Below are positions 24,188 to 40,519 of a DNA stretch of 64,000 bases, in pieces. The position numbers and the translations under genes were made by a program. Source of the DNA: Diphasiastrum complanatum (taxonomy: Eukaryota > Streptophyta > Lycopodiopsida > Lycopodiales > Lycopodiaceae); contig CM055107.1 of NCBI GenBank assembly GCA_029204225.1, positions 5,676,873 to 5,740,872 of the forward strand, written 5' to 3'. The notes under the pieces are model-generated. The model saw only the letters and a list, made by a program, of their open reading frames with translations. It searched no databases and was not told the DNA's origin. Numbering within the stretch: the first letter of the stretch is position 1; each line of letters starts with the position of its first letter.

Positions 24188-24660
24188 TATTGGAAGAAAG
24201 AAAGAGAAATCGATAGCGGCGAAGTCGCATTCGATAGATACACTATTGGGCTTTATGGAAATATCCTTCTTCTCATGCATGACTACACCTTTAAAATACT
24301 ACAAAGTTAACACAACAATCATCATGTTCGGATCTTCTAGTGACTAACTTTGAAATCATTAGAACTAGAAAACGATTTGGTAGACAAACAATTTCCAAGT
24401 GAAAGTTATGTATAGAATATTGCATGTATTGAAATATTCAACAGTTCGACTCAACTTGATAGTTTGATTCGATTGTTCGACACATACTGAATGCAATAAG
24501 AATGTATGATTGATTCAATAAGTAGCATGTTCAAATCAGATGATGGGAGTACAAAACAATAGCGGATGCAACTACGTACTCTAAATTGTCTTTGAGTAAC
24601 TGATAACTCTGTCTAGTACACTTATGCTAATAAGCAATAAGCATTGCTAGCAATAACAAC
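24188..24660 (-). mobile_element. Partial LTR of the Copia gag relic
   Basis: Starting at TATTGGAAGAAAG next to the PBS, this segment matches by eye the complete LTR at 39616-40519 (shared words include GCATGACTAC, CTTTGAAATCATTA and GTATTCAACAG). Similarity fades near 24660, so only the PBS-side half of the LTR remains. Confidence 0.65.
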
Positions 24661-26540
24661 ATCAACTTGACAAAATTTTACAGCAAAATGAATCCCAATT
24701 AATCCTAAAAGTGATGGAGGATGCACAAATAAAATATCTAGATCCAAACTATGAGCTAGAATCAAGACTAGTTACCAAAACTAGCAAATTTGGCATTTAA
24801 CTCATGCATAAGAACACTCACATCCAAGAACTCGCCACCAAAAGACAATGATGATAGAAGTGGAAAAACTTAATTTTTCTTGATATTTGGATGGAAATCC
24901 CATCATACATTTATACTTTTCAAGCTCAGATCTGAGCATATTAGGGCACCTCTGAACTTATCATACCCTAACTCTAACATCTACCCTAATAGGTCATTGG
25001 ATCCACCCTAACTTGGGGTCAAGATCACAAGATCCAAAAACAATGTAAAACATGCTATTTTTAGATCCTAGAATTTCTCTAGCCTATCCAAACACATTTT
25101 TGCCTCATTTCAAAGATGCTATCACAATATAATATGAGGAATGAACTTATTGAAAAGCATCATCCTATGTGATTTGGCATGTTTGGCATCTATTTACATG
25201 GCTATCTTGCCAATTACAATGCATGTGACCAAAAATGCAACACTCCTCCTCACAATTTAGCTTGATGAGACTATCCTGGATCAATAATAATTACATGCAT
25301 AAAAACAACATAATTTACAGGTTCTTGATGTATGTAGTGAGTATGATCACTCATTACAATAAGAACATAATTTGAGCTCCAAATTGTCAAATGCAATGAG
25401 ACTCCATAAAGGTTGTCTTCAAGATCCAAGCTTTGTCTTTGGTAGGTTGTTGAATGATCACCTTGGGCTGCAAAATGTGAGTCTCCTCCTCAAAATAAAC
25501 ATGAGAAATAGTAGCTTTCCATAAGATCCAACTTTTGTATGAAGCACACACAACCAAAGCTTGAGATATCACCATCTTCACTTTATCCACCAAAACAATG
25601 AACTCCAACTTGGCATCCTTCCAATGAAGGTCTTCATTCCTTGAAATTCAAGAGTGAATGGATCACAAGATGAGGCCTTCTTTGAATACATATTTGAAAC
25701 TCCAATCAAAGTAGTAATGATCACTATTTCATCATCATAAGATGTCGGATGAAAAACAATGTTTATACTAGCAACATCAAAGGACTTTGTCAAATACATG
25801 ACATGTTTTCTATCAAACACAAAATAAGATGAGTAAAGGGAGATATGGATAAACTTCCTTTCTGCTCCTTTCTCTTTACCCAAACCTTCATATTGATGTA
25901 GATTCAGGTCTCTTTTTCCATGAGACAAGTGCTCCTTCTCGGGTTCCTCCTTGATGTCTTTTTTCTTCATCATGCTCACTCCCTCTTAGTGTTGATGATG
26001 AAAACATGGATCCAAACCATGATCTTCTTCAAGACTCTCAAGGACTTTGTTTTCAAGTCTCCAAACCTGAATGTTCTCCTTCTCAATATGATCTTTCAAG
26101 TCAACAGAACAATCACCAAGATTATTTATACCAAATTTACTAGTCCACAATTGCTTACCACTAGCAATTTGCATTATATACTTGTTGAACTTGAAACTAA
26201 TGAGGCCAAATACTCTTGTATGGATATAAGTGTCCTTCAAGGATGATTCACTTATTCTCATACAAGGTTCACAATATGCCTCTTTGAAAATGAAGTTCAA
26301 CTTATGAATGAAAGTGTCATGCTTACTTCTAGCACACTCAAGAGTAAGTAGATATGACAAATACCTTTCATTCCATACTTTAGAATTCAAAGGGACTTCA
26401 TTACAAAACTCAGCAAATGAAGTAAAAAATGTAACCCCCCTTTCCAACTTGCCTTTCCTTGTCCACAAAAATGAGCATTGATAGCTCCATCTTTGCTCTT
26501 GTGGCTCTCCTTGGAATAGTTGAAGCTCTCGGATTTTGCT
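24661..26540. other. Minus-strand open frames of unknown origin
   Basis: Minus frames at 25387-25608, 25578-25979 and 25986-26612 are long for AT-rich DNA and follow each other, but I recognise no domain in them (example words: GLDPCFHHQH, DLKDHIEKENIQVW). They replace the integrase and reverse transcriptase expected after the Copia relic at 26.5-28.2 kb. They may be the 3' part of a deleted element or an unrelated insertion. Confidence 0.3.
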
Positions 26541-26544
26541 CCTC

Positions 26545-28200
26545 CTATTGATCAAGCTCCTCCTTGATCTCAACCATATCTTTGCCAATATGATTCTTAG
26601 AGGATTCATCATTCAATATTACAAACATTGTGGCTCTACCATTGCTCTTTGTGCTAGCAAAATGTACATCCAAATGAATCAACTTAAGAGGGTGAGTAGT
26701 CTTAGTGATAGCGTTAGAAAAAGGCAACCTATGTGCTTTAGCCAAAGCACATGCTTCAAAAACCTTTTCCTCCTTTTCCATGGATCTTGGAAGGCCTAGA
26801 GCAAGCTCCTCCTTGCATGTGGCTTCCATAGACTTGGTGTTGATGTGACCAAGCCTCTTGTGCCACAAATCATTTGTGGTCATGTTGTCCTCCTCGGATA
26901 CCATCACAACTTGGTTAGGATTTACAAAAGCATCAAGTTTAAATAACCTCCCAAACCTTGTTCCTCTTGCTATGATCATCCCACTTTCCTTGATGTTGCA
27001 TACATTAGTAGAGAATTTCACAATGAAACCATGATTTAAAAGTTGGCCAACACTAAGCAAATTCTTAGTGATGCTAGGAATGAAGAGAACACCATCTATC
27101 TTAGTCTTCTTGGAGGATCCTAAGCATAAGGGAATGGATCCCACACCTTCAACTTTACATTCATGATCATTTGCTGTAAAAATGGACTTTATAGGTCCTA
27201 CATAAGGTGTGAGTTGAGAAAAATACTCTCTTTTACTCGACATGTGGGAGCTATCCCCACTATCTATCCACCAAGGAGTTTCACCTTTGACATATGATGA
27301 TGAAAAGGTTGACATCATGAGTGAGCCCTCATGATAGCTCTCTTCCTCCTCTTGTCCAATATTGGCTTGGCTTTGATCTTACTTCCTCTTGAAGCATTCC
27401 GAGGCATAATGCCCCATCTTGCTACAATAGTAGCACTTTATCTTAGATTTGTCCTTCTTGGGCTTGACTTGTGATGATGAGGATGTGGATCCTCCTTGAT
27501 CTCCATCCTTTTCTTGCTCCCTTTTGAATGCTCCTCCCTTGGTCTTTGCTTTGCTTTTCTCTTGAAAAATAAGGCTTTGTCATCACCATCATTGATGGAG
27601 AGCCTTTCCATCCTTGATTTGATATTGAGCCTTCCTACTCTCCTCGGCCATCAACACACTTTGAAGGTCTTCAATTGTAGGCAAGTTTCCCATGATGGCA
27701 TAGCTTTGGACAAGGTTAGTAAAATCACTACATAAGCCATTCAAAACTATTTGCACAAGCTCACTCTCTTTAATAGGTTCACCAACATAAGTAAGCTCTT
27801 TTTTCAAATCTTTTACTCTCAAAACAAATTGATGTCTACTCTCACTCCTCCCTTGGAAGCATTAAAGAACTTGGTTCTTGAGGGAAAGTAACCTTGAGGT
27901 ATTCTTGGACTCATAGATCTTTTGAAGAGTCTCCCAAGCCTCTTGGGCTGAGGTACATGCTCCTACTTCTTTGAGCAAATCATTTGCAACATTCATCTTA
28001 ATACAATGAAGTGCAAGTTTGCACCTTCTCTTGTATTTAGTTGCTTCTTGTGGATGGATTGGCTCATCTTCCTCTCCATTCACAATATCCATCAAATCTT
28101 GCATGATAAGGATGGATTCCATTCTTAACTTCCAAATTGATTAATTTGAAGAGTTCAATCTATCACTAGAATCCAAAAGATAGGCACTTATGGATGCCAT
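26545..28200 (-). pseudogene. Ty1/Copia gag-protease-pre-integrase relic
   Basis: Gag begins at the ATG at 28200 (MASISAYLLDSSDRLNSSN), shifts frame, and continues as WKLRMESILIMQDLMDIV and SAQEAWETLQKIYESKN, the UBN2 gag fold. An intact CCHC knuckle (CYYCSKMGHYASEC) lies at about 27405-27450, and a protease segment begins WWIDSGDSSHM (27318-27200), with the DSG core preserved but Ala changed. The pre-integrase domain follows (NLLSVGQLL, LWHKRLGHINTKSM, C-x2-type words). The element ends in the first integrase residues (LIHLDVHFAS), after which homology stops near 26600. Several stops interrupt gag. Among the Copia relics here it has the best preserved gag-protease part. Confidence 0.88.
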
Positions 28201-28290
28201 CTTCAATGATAAGGAGATAGATTCAAAAAAACAAGATAGATTGTACAAGATATGATCACTACTAGCTATTCCACTCTCTTTGGGACCTGA

Positions 28291-29535
28291 TGTAGTGTAG
28301 GCATCCCAAAGGGAGCCAGGAACCGCGACTTAGCTTCCCAGCCTTCAACTCTTGCCATCCAAACCCACTTGACATACAAGCAGCCAACTCGCCAACAACG
28401 ATCAGAATTAACCAACTTGAAATTCCGAAAACCAACATTGAGATCCAACCTGGCGCCATGCCAGATCGGGGGTCCCGATGTGGGTGACTTCCCTCCAAGC
28501 AAGCCGCCCGACATACATCAAACTTAACCAACTCGAAGCTTCGTTACAAACGAGTAACATCCATTCCAAGCAAGCGGTCTGACTTACATCAGACTTAACC
28601 AACTGAAAGCTTTGTCACGAGCGCTGGAAGCCAACCTGGCGCCACGCCAGACTGAACAGCCATAAACAGGTAACTTCCACCCAAGCAAGCCATCCAACTC
28701 AGCCGACAGGTTAGAGCCCGTTCCCCAAGAGCTTAACCCATTCACATTCATGCAAGGAACACTCAGAACCACAAGCTGCGACAGATATGGAGACAACCAG
28801 TTCCTGGACCAAATGGTCCCGACAGCATACCGCTAGCGCCACGGACCGAATGGTCCCGACGGCATACCGCTGGCGTCCCGGGATACGACCCTCAGCTATG
28901 TGCCAACTTAAAAATTTTGAAGCAGCCTTACAACTAGCGCTTTTACCGAACACTAAAATCCAGAAGGTAATCAGAGTCAGTTTGAGGAAAAATCCCACTT
29001 TATTGATAAATCTGAGAAGGTTACATTTCAAGTGTGTGACCGACCCTAGCTTCCGGGGTGCTAGCATGCCAAGGCGAGAGCCATGACAACATTCTAGCAA
29101 GGGAGGCTGAGACTTGGTTGGAGCTCGTCTTGAGTCGCAACCCGCACTCCCCTATAGTATTGGTGGGATTCGAGAGCCCCCCTCATACCAAGCACTCTAC
29201 CCAGGCTGGTAAAGCACGTTTTTCTCTCTCTAGAATTTTTTCTTTCTAGAAAGTCACTTTCTCTCTCTAGATTTTATTGATCCTCAGGCTTCCTTTAATC
29301 ATGCCTAGATCGTATGAGGTGATTGCACATCGATCTGGGCTCTCTGGACTTCGCTAGAACCGATCAAAGATTTTCAGCCATAGGAAATTGGCGCCGGCTG
29401 GATTCTGGTCACAGTGGCGTCAGGAGCGGCACCGACGCCAGTGGCGTTGGGAGCAGCAGGGGTGCTACTGGCGCCGGGGACAATGCTTGTGCCGGTGGCG
29501 CCGGAAGTAAAGCTTGTAAATGTAACTTTACAACA
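28291..29535 (-). mobile_element. Solo LTR, 1,245 bp, GGCGCC-rich LARD-type family
   Basis: On the minus strand it runs TGTTGTAAAG to CCTACACTACA. It matches by eye the LTR at 35069-36089 along its length, with an extra block of about 215 bp (29216-29430). It contains an AATAAA signal and repeated GGCGCC words near the U3 end. The flanks are CCTGA (28286-28290) and CTTGA (29536-29540), a 5-bp duplication with one mismatch. No PBS follows, so it is a solo LTR. It sits about 90 bp upstream of the Copia gag ATG at 28200, presumably inserted in that element's leader. Confidence 0.75.
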
Positions 29536-31260
<1,725 letters not shown>

Positions 31261-32944
31261 CAAAGTAGGAAAAAAAAGAATCAAGCAATCATCTGAATCA
31301 TTAAATTAGAATCATTAGAGAGAGTGAGAGCAATCTAAGACGATAGAGAGATTGACTTATCTGTTAGTTTGGTCACATGATTTCATGATTTGACCGTTGT
31401 ATTGTAATAGCTTCAATTAGCAAATTCTCTACTATCTATGTATGTATTTTTCTCTCTAAATAAAAAATACTCTTATTCCATAGATTAACGTAGATTATTA
31501 GTCGAAGAATGCATGGCTATCACATATATGCCTAAATTCTTCACACTCTTCATGGTTGTCGATGACACCTACGTAAGATATTCTACTAAGCTAATATCAA
31601 TCTGACTGAATATTGAAAAATCATTCCTATATTAAGTAAAATTACTTGTTTTCTTCTTGGGGAGAACTGTCGATCGCCCTTAAATACTTTTTTTTTATGG
31701 GCTTGCCATGTCGAACTCGGTGAAAACTTATTATGGCAATGAGCTCAAGGAACAATGATGGCGATGAGTTCGATGGCCACCATGACCGACTGGGATAACA
31801 ATCCCATGATCACCTAACCCCAATCCTACCCCTAATGCCAACTCTAATGTACTAGTATTTAAAGGCATACATATAGATATCCAATGCCTTTTTTTTAAAA
31901 AAAAAATATTTCGCACTCTCTAGTGTTTTATTCTTTTTAGCCTATCGAATCCCACATAGTATTTTGATATGTCCCATGCCAAAGCATAAGAACTAGTTTA
32001 AATTATAGATTTCTTTTTCACATAGCTAGAATAGTTTGTTGTACTATCATCAACTTCCTATGCTGGGCATGGTTGGTAAAATTAGAGTTTAGACATTTTG
32101 CGAGGTTTTTTTCTCATAACATATTACTCATGGCTAGATAAAATCAAATGAGATTTTAGAGTATGAGGCATATTGGAATCTATGTTAGTGAATCTATTGA
32201 TGGACATGCCTCATAAAAAGTTCAAACTACATAGAAAAAACACATTGAACTTCATATTAATATATACCAAAATAACAATTTGTAAAACCTACATTAAGCA
32301 TATTTAATTTAAGGACATCAACTTTGACTACAATTCTACAACAACATTAACAACATTCAAAATGCTACGAAACTGATACTTCTTGTTCATGTCACACAAC
32401 TGAGGAGGAATGTCACCTAGTATGGTAGACTATCAATGATGCCAAAATTGTCTGTGCACTAGAAATAATCACATGCAATTGCACTCTACATTAACCTCAA
32501 TTAAAAACTCCTTAATCTACATATTTAATTCCATACTACAAACAAAAAAATGTTATTGTTTGTAATTTATAATCAAAATATTCCAAATGTAAATCAAATG
32601 GTAGAGAAGTTTTCTGAGGTGTCCCTTTCTCACTCTCAATCCACATTTTCTACCAAGTCTAGCCAACAATGGAATGTATTCCAATCCCATATCATCAAGA
32701 ATAGCCAATGTGAATATGAGAGATGCCTCGAATAGTCTGCCTTCAATTGTATTCCACAATCAAACATCGCCAGACAAACCTGTTGGCACTATGTTTGTAG
32801 GAAAATCTATCGAAACCATGTTTGCACTAGCACTAACACGCTTACTTCACTTGGGGTCCTTGTCCATGTGCACACCTCTTGCAAGTGTAAGCAATTTGTG
32901 TGTCTCACTAGAACTAGTTTTTGTGGAAGCACACCTAGAAGCAC
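31261..32944. other. Spacer, no gene recognised
   Basis: AT-rich sequence with short open frames lacking motifs. Nothing else seen. Confidence 0.35.
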
Positions 32945-32974
32945 TCATAATGTCTCTGCAAATGGTGAATATCT

Positions 32975-35068
32975 GAGGCAGTGTGCTGCCATTAGGTTGG
33001 TGTAAGCACGGTCTGTGCCTTGTGGGGTGCAAGGCGACATATTTGAACTGTATGGGTTAACCATTGATACAGAGATGCTGCTCAAATTCGGGTGTAAAAC
33101 GCGGGTGGTTAGCTGCTGGTGCGGGATAGCTGCCGATCGTTTAGCTATAAGGGCTATCGACCAAAAAGTGGTGGGGCATGACTGAGGCAATGTGCTGCTT
33201 AATGGTGAAAGCACGGATAGTTGGAGGGGTGTCCTATGTGGGCTGATTCTGTGATCGATTTGTATGGGCGCGGCCAGGCAAAGGTCCATTGGCAGGACCA
33301 TCTCAAAGGGGGACCTTGTCTTTGTTACTTGTTAGTAAATCTACCTGAGTGTCTTACTTGTATGTATTCGTGGTGAGTCTTAGTACTCGTGCTTTGCCTG
33401 GTTTGCATGATTGCTTGTGATACAAGGAGCTAATGGCTCGAGAAGGAACCTTTCTTTTGAAGGCTGATACCATCAAACAAAGAGGACTGCAGAATCTGTG
33501 GGGCGGATTTGCAGTTCAAGTACTCACACGTGAACGGCAACGAAACGACTCAATGTTTGCAAAGGATGGATGGCTAGCCTGTTTCTTGGGTTAGTTTCAT
33601 TTGCGACAACGCCCACCAAACGCAAGCAGGAAGTCAAAAGTTGGAAAGGGCAATTTCAGGGGAGATCTTCTATGGAGCAGTTGGTCTTCATTTTGGGACG
33701 GCCACCTTCGGAACTGAAACTCACTGAGCATGGGTGATATCCAGTATCAGATGGGTTTTTGCTCAAAGGGGAAAGACTAGGATCCTCTTCAGAGATTGGC
33801 AACAAGTTGGATCAAGCCATAATCCTAGCAGATGGGAAGCAAAGTGTTGGAAAGGCTTTTTGTCCGAAGAACTCTACTCTAAGTCCAATCAGCTGATTTT
33901 ATAAGTGGAGAGGAACTATCACACACACCTCTCTCTTGGGGCAAATTTTGAATGAAAGTTGATCAAAACGGGGGCAAATTCAAGGTGACCTAGCCATACT
34001 CACACGAGGAGACTGGCGAACTTTGGACCGAATAAGTTGACAAGTTTTTGTTGTGGAAAGGAAAGCTTGTTATAGGCTTTCTCTGGACCAGCAATGATGA
34101 GGAAACATATGAGTACGTTGGCTTGTGTTACGTGTAAGGCAGCTGATCAATGAAGGAACTATGAAAGTTGAGTCTTGCATGAGAGACTTGGTATTTCGAA
34201 CGGACGCTAAGGGATAGTTCATGTTGAGATCAGACTAGTGCAAACTCTGGGTGCATGTGTCTGATTCAAAGAGAGCTACTTGAAGACAAGCTCGATGTAC
34301 ACTTCTTGTTTTGACTGTGAGGCAACTGACCAGTGATGGAATTGTGAAAGTCAAGTTTTGCACGACGGACATGGTGCTTTAAACAAATGCGAAGAGATAG
34401 TTCGTATGTGGATCAAACTGGTGCGACCCTTTGGCTTTCCACGAGGTCAATGGTTGCATTTGGGCTGATTCAAAGAGCTACTTCAAGCTAAGTGAGAGGT
34501 GCATTGCGGAGTACTCAATCTTTGCCTACCTTAAAAAGCCAAGATGGAAAAGTATCAAGATCAGGCTGGGACAAGGAGAGAAATCAAGGTGCAGAAGCAA
34601 CAAGGCACGGAGTGGACCATAAAGTGGGCAATCAAACGATAAATCCTTTGGCTCAGGGAGCCTTGATACCTGTGCGGAACTGATCAAATCTGGAGCTCAG
34701 GGAGCTCAATACAAAGTGCATCAAGGACAAATCAGGAGCTCAAAGGAGTTCCAAAGTCGAAAGTCAGAAGCGACAGGGGCGAACATTTCAAGGAAAGGCC
34801 TCTGTCACCAGTTAATAAGGTTCTTGGGTTTTACGAAAGCGATATCAAATCTACGCTTTTCCCAGACAAAGAGATATTTTCAGGTTATGTAAGTACAAAG
34901 AGCTGAGCCTCCGACTTGTGGTGTGCCAGCTTCAATGTTAATAAAAAGTGGCCAGTAAATTGAGTACTGTGCCAAGTAACTTAAATGTATAGTTATTTTA
35001 ATTGGGAGACACCTTTACTTTAATCTGACATCTGATGAGGACATCAGATTTCATAAAGGTGGGGTGGA
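32975..35068 (+). mobile_element. Internal region and polypurine tract of a non-coding LTR element
   Basis: This stretch has no recognisable protein yet is repeated by eye at 36310-37325, with near identity over 33660-34265 versus 36718-37325. It ends in the polypurine tract AAAGGTGGGGTGGA (35055-35068) immediately before the TG of the LTR, preceded by a perfect 8-bp hairpin (ATCTGATG, AGGA, CATCAGAT at 35030-35049). A degenerate duplication of about 190 bp (34135 and 34319 onward) lies inside. It lacks the PBS and first 230 bp seen in the right-hand copy. The non-coding body with intact PBS and PPT fits a large retrotransposon derivative (LARD) that depends on enzymes from another element. 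Confidence 0.65.
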
Positions 35069-36089
35069 TGTTGTAAAGCTATCTTCATAAGCTTTACTTC
35101 CGGCGCCACTGGCGCCAGCATTGTCCTCGACGCCAGTAGCGCCCCTGCTGCTCCCGGCGCCAATGGCTTTACCAGCCTGGGTAGAGTACTTGGTATGAGG
35201 GGAGGTGGAGAATCCCACCAATACTATAGGGGAGTGTGGGTTGCGACTCAGGACGAGCTCCAACCAAGTCTCAGCCTCCCTGGCTGGTATGTTGTCCTGG
35301 CACTCGCCTTGGCATGCCAGCGCCCCGGAGACTAGGGTCGGTCACACACTTGAAATGTAACCTTCTCAGATTTATCAATAAAGTGGGATTTTCCTCAAAC
35401 TGACTCTAATTACCTTCTGGGTTCCAGTGTTCGGTAAAAGCGCCAATTGTAAGGCCGCTTCAAACTTTTTAATTTGGCACATAGCTGAGGGTCGTATCCC
35501 GGGACGCCAGCGGTATGCCGTCGGGACCATTCGGTCCATGGCGCCAGTGGTATGCTGTCGGGACCATTTGGTCCAGGAACTGGTTGTCTCCATATTTGTC
35601 GTCTCTTGTGGTTCTGAGTGTTCCTTGGAATGTGAATGGGTTAAGCTCTTGGAGAACGGGCTCTAACCTGTCGGCTGAGTTGGATGGCTTGCTTGGGTGG
35701 AAGTTACCTGTTTATGGCTGTCCAGTCTAGCGTGGCGCCAGGTTGGCTTCCAGCGCTCATGACGAAGCTTCCAGTTGGTTAAGTCTGATGTAAGTCAGAC
35801 CACTTGCTGGAATGGATGTTACTCGTTTGTAACGAAGCTTCGAGTTGGTTAAGTTTGATGTATGTCGGGCGGCTTACTTGGAGAGAAGTCACCCACATCG
35901 GGACCCCCGATTTGGCATGGCGCCAGGTTGGATCTCAATGTTGGTTTCTAAACTTCCAGCTGGTTAAGTCTGATCGTTGTTGGCGAGTTGGCTGCTTGTA
36001 TGTCAAGTGGGTTTGGACAGCAAGAGTTGACGGCTGAGAAGCTAAGTCGTGGTTCCCGGCTCTCTTTGGGATGTCTGCGCTACATTTGG
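35069..36089 (+). mobile_element. LTR of the LARD-like element
   Basis: Borders are TGTTGTAAAG and GCGCTACA, giving 1,021 bp. An AATAAA polyadenylation signal is at 35377-35382, and GGCGCC/TGGCGCC words lie near both ends. On its left is a PPT, on its right a PBS (TTTGGTATCAGAGCCGATTG from 36090), so one LTR separates two internal regions. Compared with the solo LTR at 28.3 kb it lacks a block of about 215 bp. Confidence 0.8.
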
Positions 36090-37325
36090 TATCAGAGCCG
36101 ATTGGCCGGTCAGCTATGTGGATCTCACAGGGATGGCCATTGTTTGGGGTTCATCAGGACAACTGTTGTGCAAGGTGCTGCCCACAGTGTAAGTACGGGT
36201 GCATCCACGGTCGGGGTGGTCGGCAGAACGGGGGCTTGATGAGTCAAGGTGCTGCCCTTGAGGTGTAAGAATAGTCAGTTTCCGTGGTTCGGGCCTGGCA
36301 CCATCTGCACGTAGGACAGATGAGGCAATGTGCTACCATTAGGTTGGTGTAAGTACAGTCTGTGCCTTGTGGGGTGCAGGGTAACATATTCGCGATAGCC
36401 ACCGTTCATTTAGCTATAAGGGCTATCGACCAAATTTGGTGGGGGCGTTATTGAGGCAATGTGCTGCCTAACGGTGAAAGCACGAGTGCGTCCACGATTG
36501 GGGTGGTATGCTGCGGGTCGTTTAGCTATAAGGACTATCGACTAGATTTGGTGGGGGCATTACCGAGGCAATGTGCTGCCTAATGGTTAAAGCAGGGTGC
36601 GTCCATGGGGATGGTATATTCGAGGATAGGTGCCGATCGTTTAGCTATAAGGGCTATCAACCAAAAGGTGGCGGGGACTGAGGCAATGTGCTGCTTAATG
36701 GTGAAAGCACGGATAGAAGGGAGATCTTCTATGGAGCAGCTGGTCTTCATTTGGGATAGCTACCTTCGGAACTGAAACTCACTAAGCATGGGTGATATCC
36801 AGTATTGGTTGGGTTTTTCCTCAAAGGGGAAAAAGACTAGGATCCTCTTCAGAGATTGGCAACAAGTTGGATCAAGCCATAATCCTAGCTGATGGGAAGC
36901 AAAGTGTTGGAAAGGCTTTTTGTCTGAGAACTCTACTCTAAGTCCGATCAACTGTTTTTATAAGTGGAGGGGGACTATCACACACACTTCTCTCTTGGGA
37001 AAAATTTTGAATGAAAGTTGATCAAAACAGGAGCAAATTCAAGGTGACCTAGCCATACTCACACGAGGAGACTGGCGAACTTTGGACCTAATAAGTTGAC
37101 AAGTTTTTGTTGTGGAAGGGAAAGCTTGTTATAGGCTTTCTCTGTACCAGCAATGATGAGGAGACATAATGAGTACGTTGACTTGTGTTACGTGTAAGGC
37201 AGCTGATCAATGAAGGAATTGTAAAAGTTGAGTCTTGCACGAGAGACTTGGTACTTCGAACGGACGCTAAGGGACAGTTCGTGTTGAGATCGGACTAGTG
37301 CAAACTCTGGGTGCATGTGTCTGAA
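36090..37325 (+). mobile_element. PBS and 5' internal region of the LARD-like element, truncated
   Basis: It opens with TTTGGTATCAGAGCC, complementary to initiator tRNA-Met. Between about 36395 and 36720 a unit of about 115 bp is present three times, each containing GTTTAGCTATAAGG-type and GAGGCAATGTGCTGCC words. From 36718 it follows the left-hand copy until 37325, where homology stops abruptly. No coding capacity is recognised. Confidence 0.7.
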
Positions 37326-39175
<1,850 letters not shown>

Positions 39176-39599
39176 TGTAGCGCAGACATCCCAAAGGGAG
39201 CCGGGAACCACGACTTAGCTTCCCAGCCTTCAACTCTTGCCGTCCAAACCCACTTGACATACAAGCAGCCACCTCGCCAACAACGATCAGACTTAACAAA
39301 CTGGAAGTTCAGAAACCAACATTGAGATCCAACCTGGCACCATGCCAGATCGGAGGTCCCGATGTGGGTGACTTCCCTCCAAGCAAGCCGCCTGACATAC
39401 ATCAAACTTAACCAACTCGAAGCTTCGTTACAAACGAGTAACATCCATTCCAAACAAGTGGTCTGACTTACATTAGACTTAACCAACTGGAAGCTTCGTC
39501 ACGAGGGCTGGAAGCCAACCTGGCGCCACGCCAGACTGGACAGCCATAAACAGGTAACTTCCACCCAAGCAAGCCATCCAACTCAGCCGACAGGTTATC
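39176..39599 (-). mobile_element. Truncated LTR of the LARD-like family
   Basis: It begins with TGTAGCGCAGACATCCCAAA on the plus strand and matches the start of the 28291-29535 LTR by eye over about 424 bp, then stops at ACAGGTTA. No PBS flanks it. It abuts the next LTR with only 16 bp between. Confidence 0.75.
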
Positions 39600-39615
39600 A
39601 TCTCCATAAACTAAC

Positions 39616-40519
39616 TGTTGGAAGAAGAAATAAAGAATTGATAAATCGAAGTCTATAAACGAACTATCGAGCGCAGTGGAATGAGCCTTCTTTCCAAATG
39701 CATGACTACGCCTATCAATAATTGAACAAAGCTATAATGACAGAAGTCACGTTCAATCTTTTAGTAACTATCTTTGAAATCATTAATACCAAAGTGATTT
39801 CATAGCCAAACATTTCAGAGTGCGAAGTGATGTATAAAATATTGAAGCGTTGAAGTATTCAACAGATCAGACGAAACAGTAAGAGATTTATCAGTTACAA
39901 ATAACTACAGAGAAGCATACATTCTGATATGATACTAAATGCAATAAGAAGATAGATTGATTTAATAAGTAGCATGTACAAATCAGATGATGAGAGCACA
40001 ACTTTAATAGCGGATGAAAATCGTGTACTCTAAACTATCTCTGAGTAACTGAAAACTCTGTCTGATGCACTTTTGCTAGTAAACAATAAGAGCTAATAGC
40101 AATACTCGAATATAGATTTCAAAACTTTCTAGAGGCTCTAGAACTCTTTAACGATCAACTAATTATACTAATGTAGTTCAAGCTTATCCGGTAGGACAGT
40201 TAGTCAGGTTGTAGATCACAATTGGCAGATAGCCGTAATGCACTGTCATTCATCTACTTAAGACTTCCTAAAATTTACTTGCAAAGAAGTTAGGGCAAGT
40301 CTTTAGCTTCATATCGGGCAGAACAATAAGTATCATCCTTTGACATGTTCAACTCCTTCGACTTTCGTCTGAGTCATCCGATATGTCGGAGGTTGTCGAA
40401 TAAGTTGGAGGTTGTCCGATATGTCGGAGCCACCTGTTGAGCGATTCTCGAGTATTTATGCAGACTGTGTAAGGACTATGAAACAAACTCGTTACTACTA
40501 ACTCATTTGAGATCTAGCA
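39616..40519 (-). mobile_element. 3' LTR of the Copia element at 40.5-44.2 kb
   Basis: On the minus strand it begins TGCTAGATCTC next to a purine tract (CTAAGGGAGAG, 40520-40530) that follows the RNase H end, and finishes CTTCTTCCAACA at 39616. Length 904 bp. The partial LTR at 24.2-24.7 kb is a second copy of the same family. Confidence 0.7.

Noticed and set aside
28262-29100. Overlapping minus-strand ORFs, with mirror-image ORFs at 35375-36268
   Set aside because: They lie within LTRs of the LARD-like family and show no protein features.
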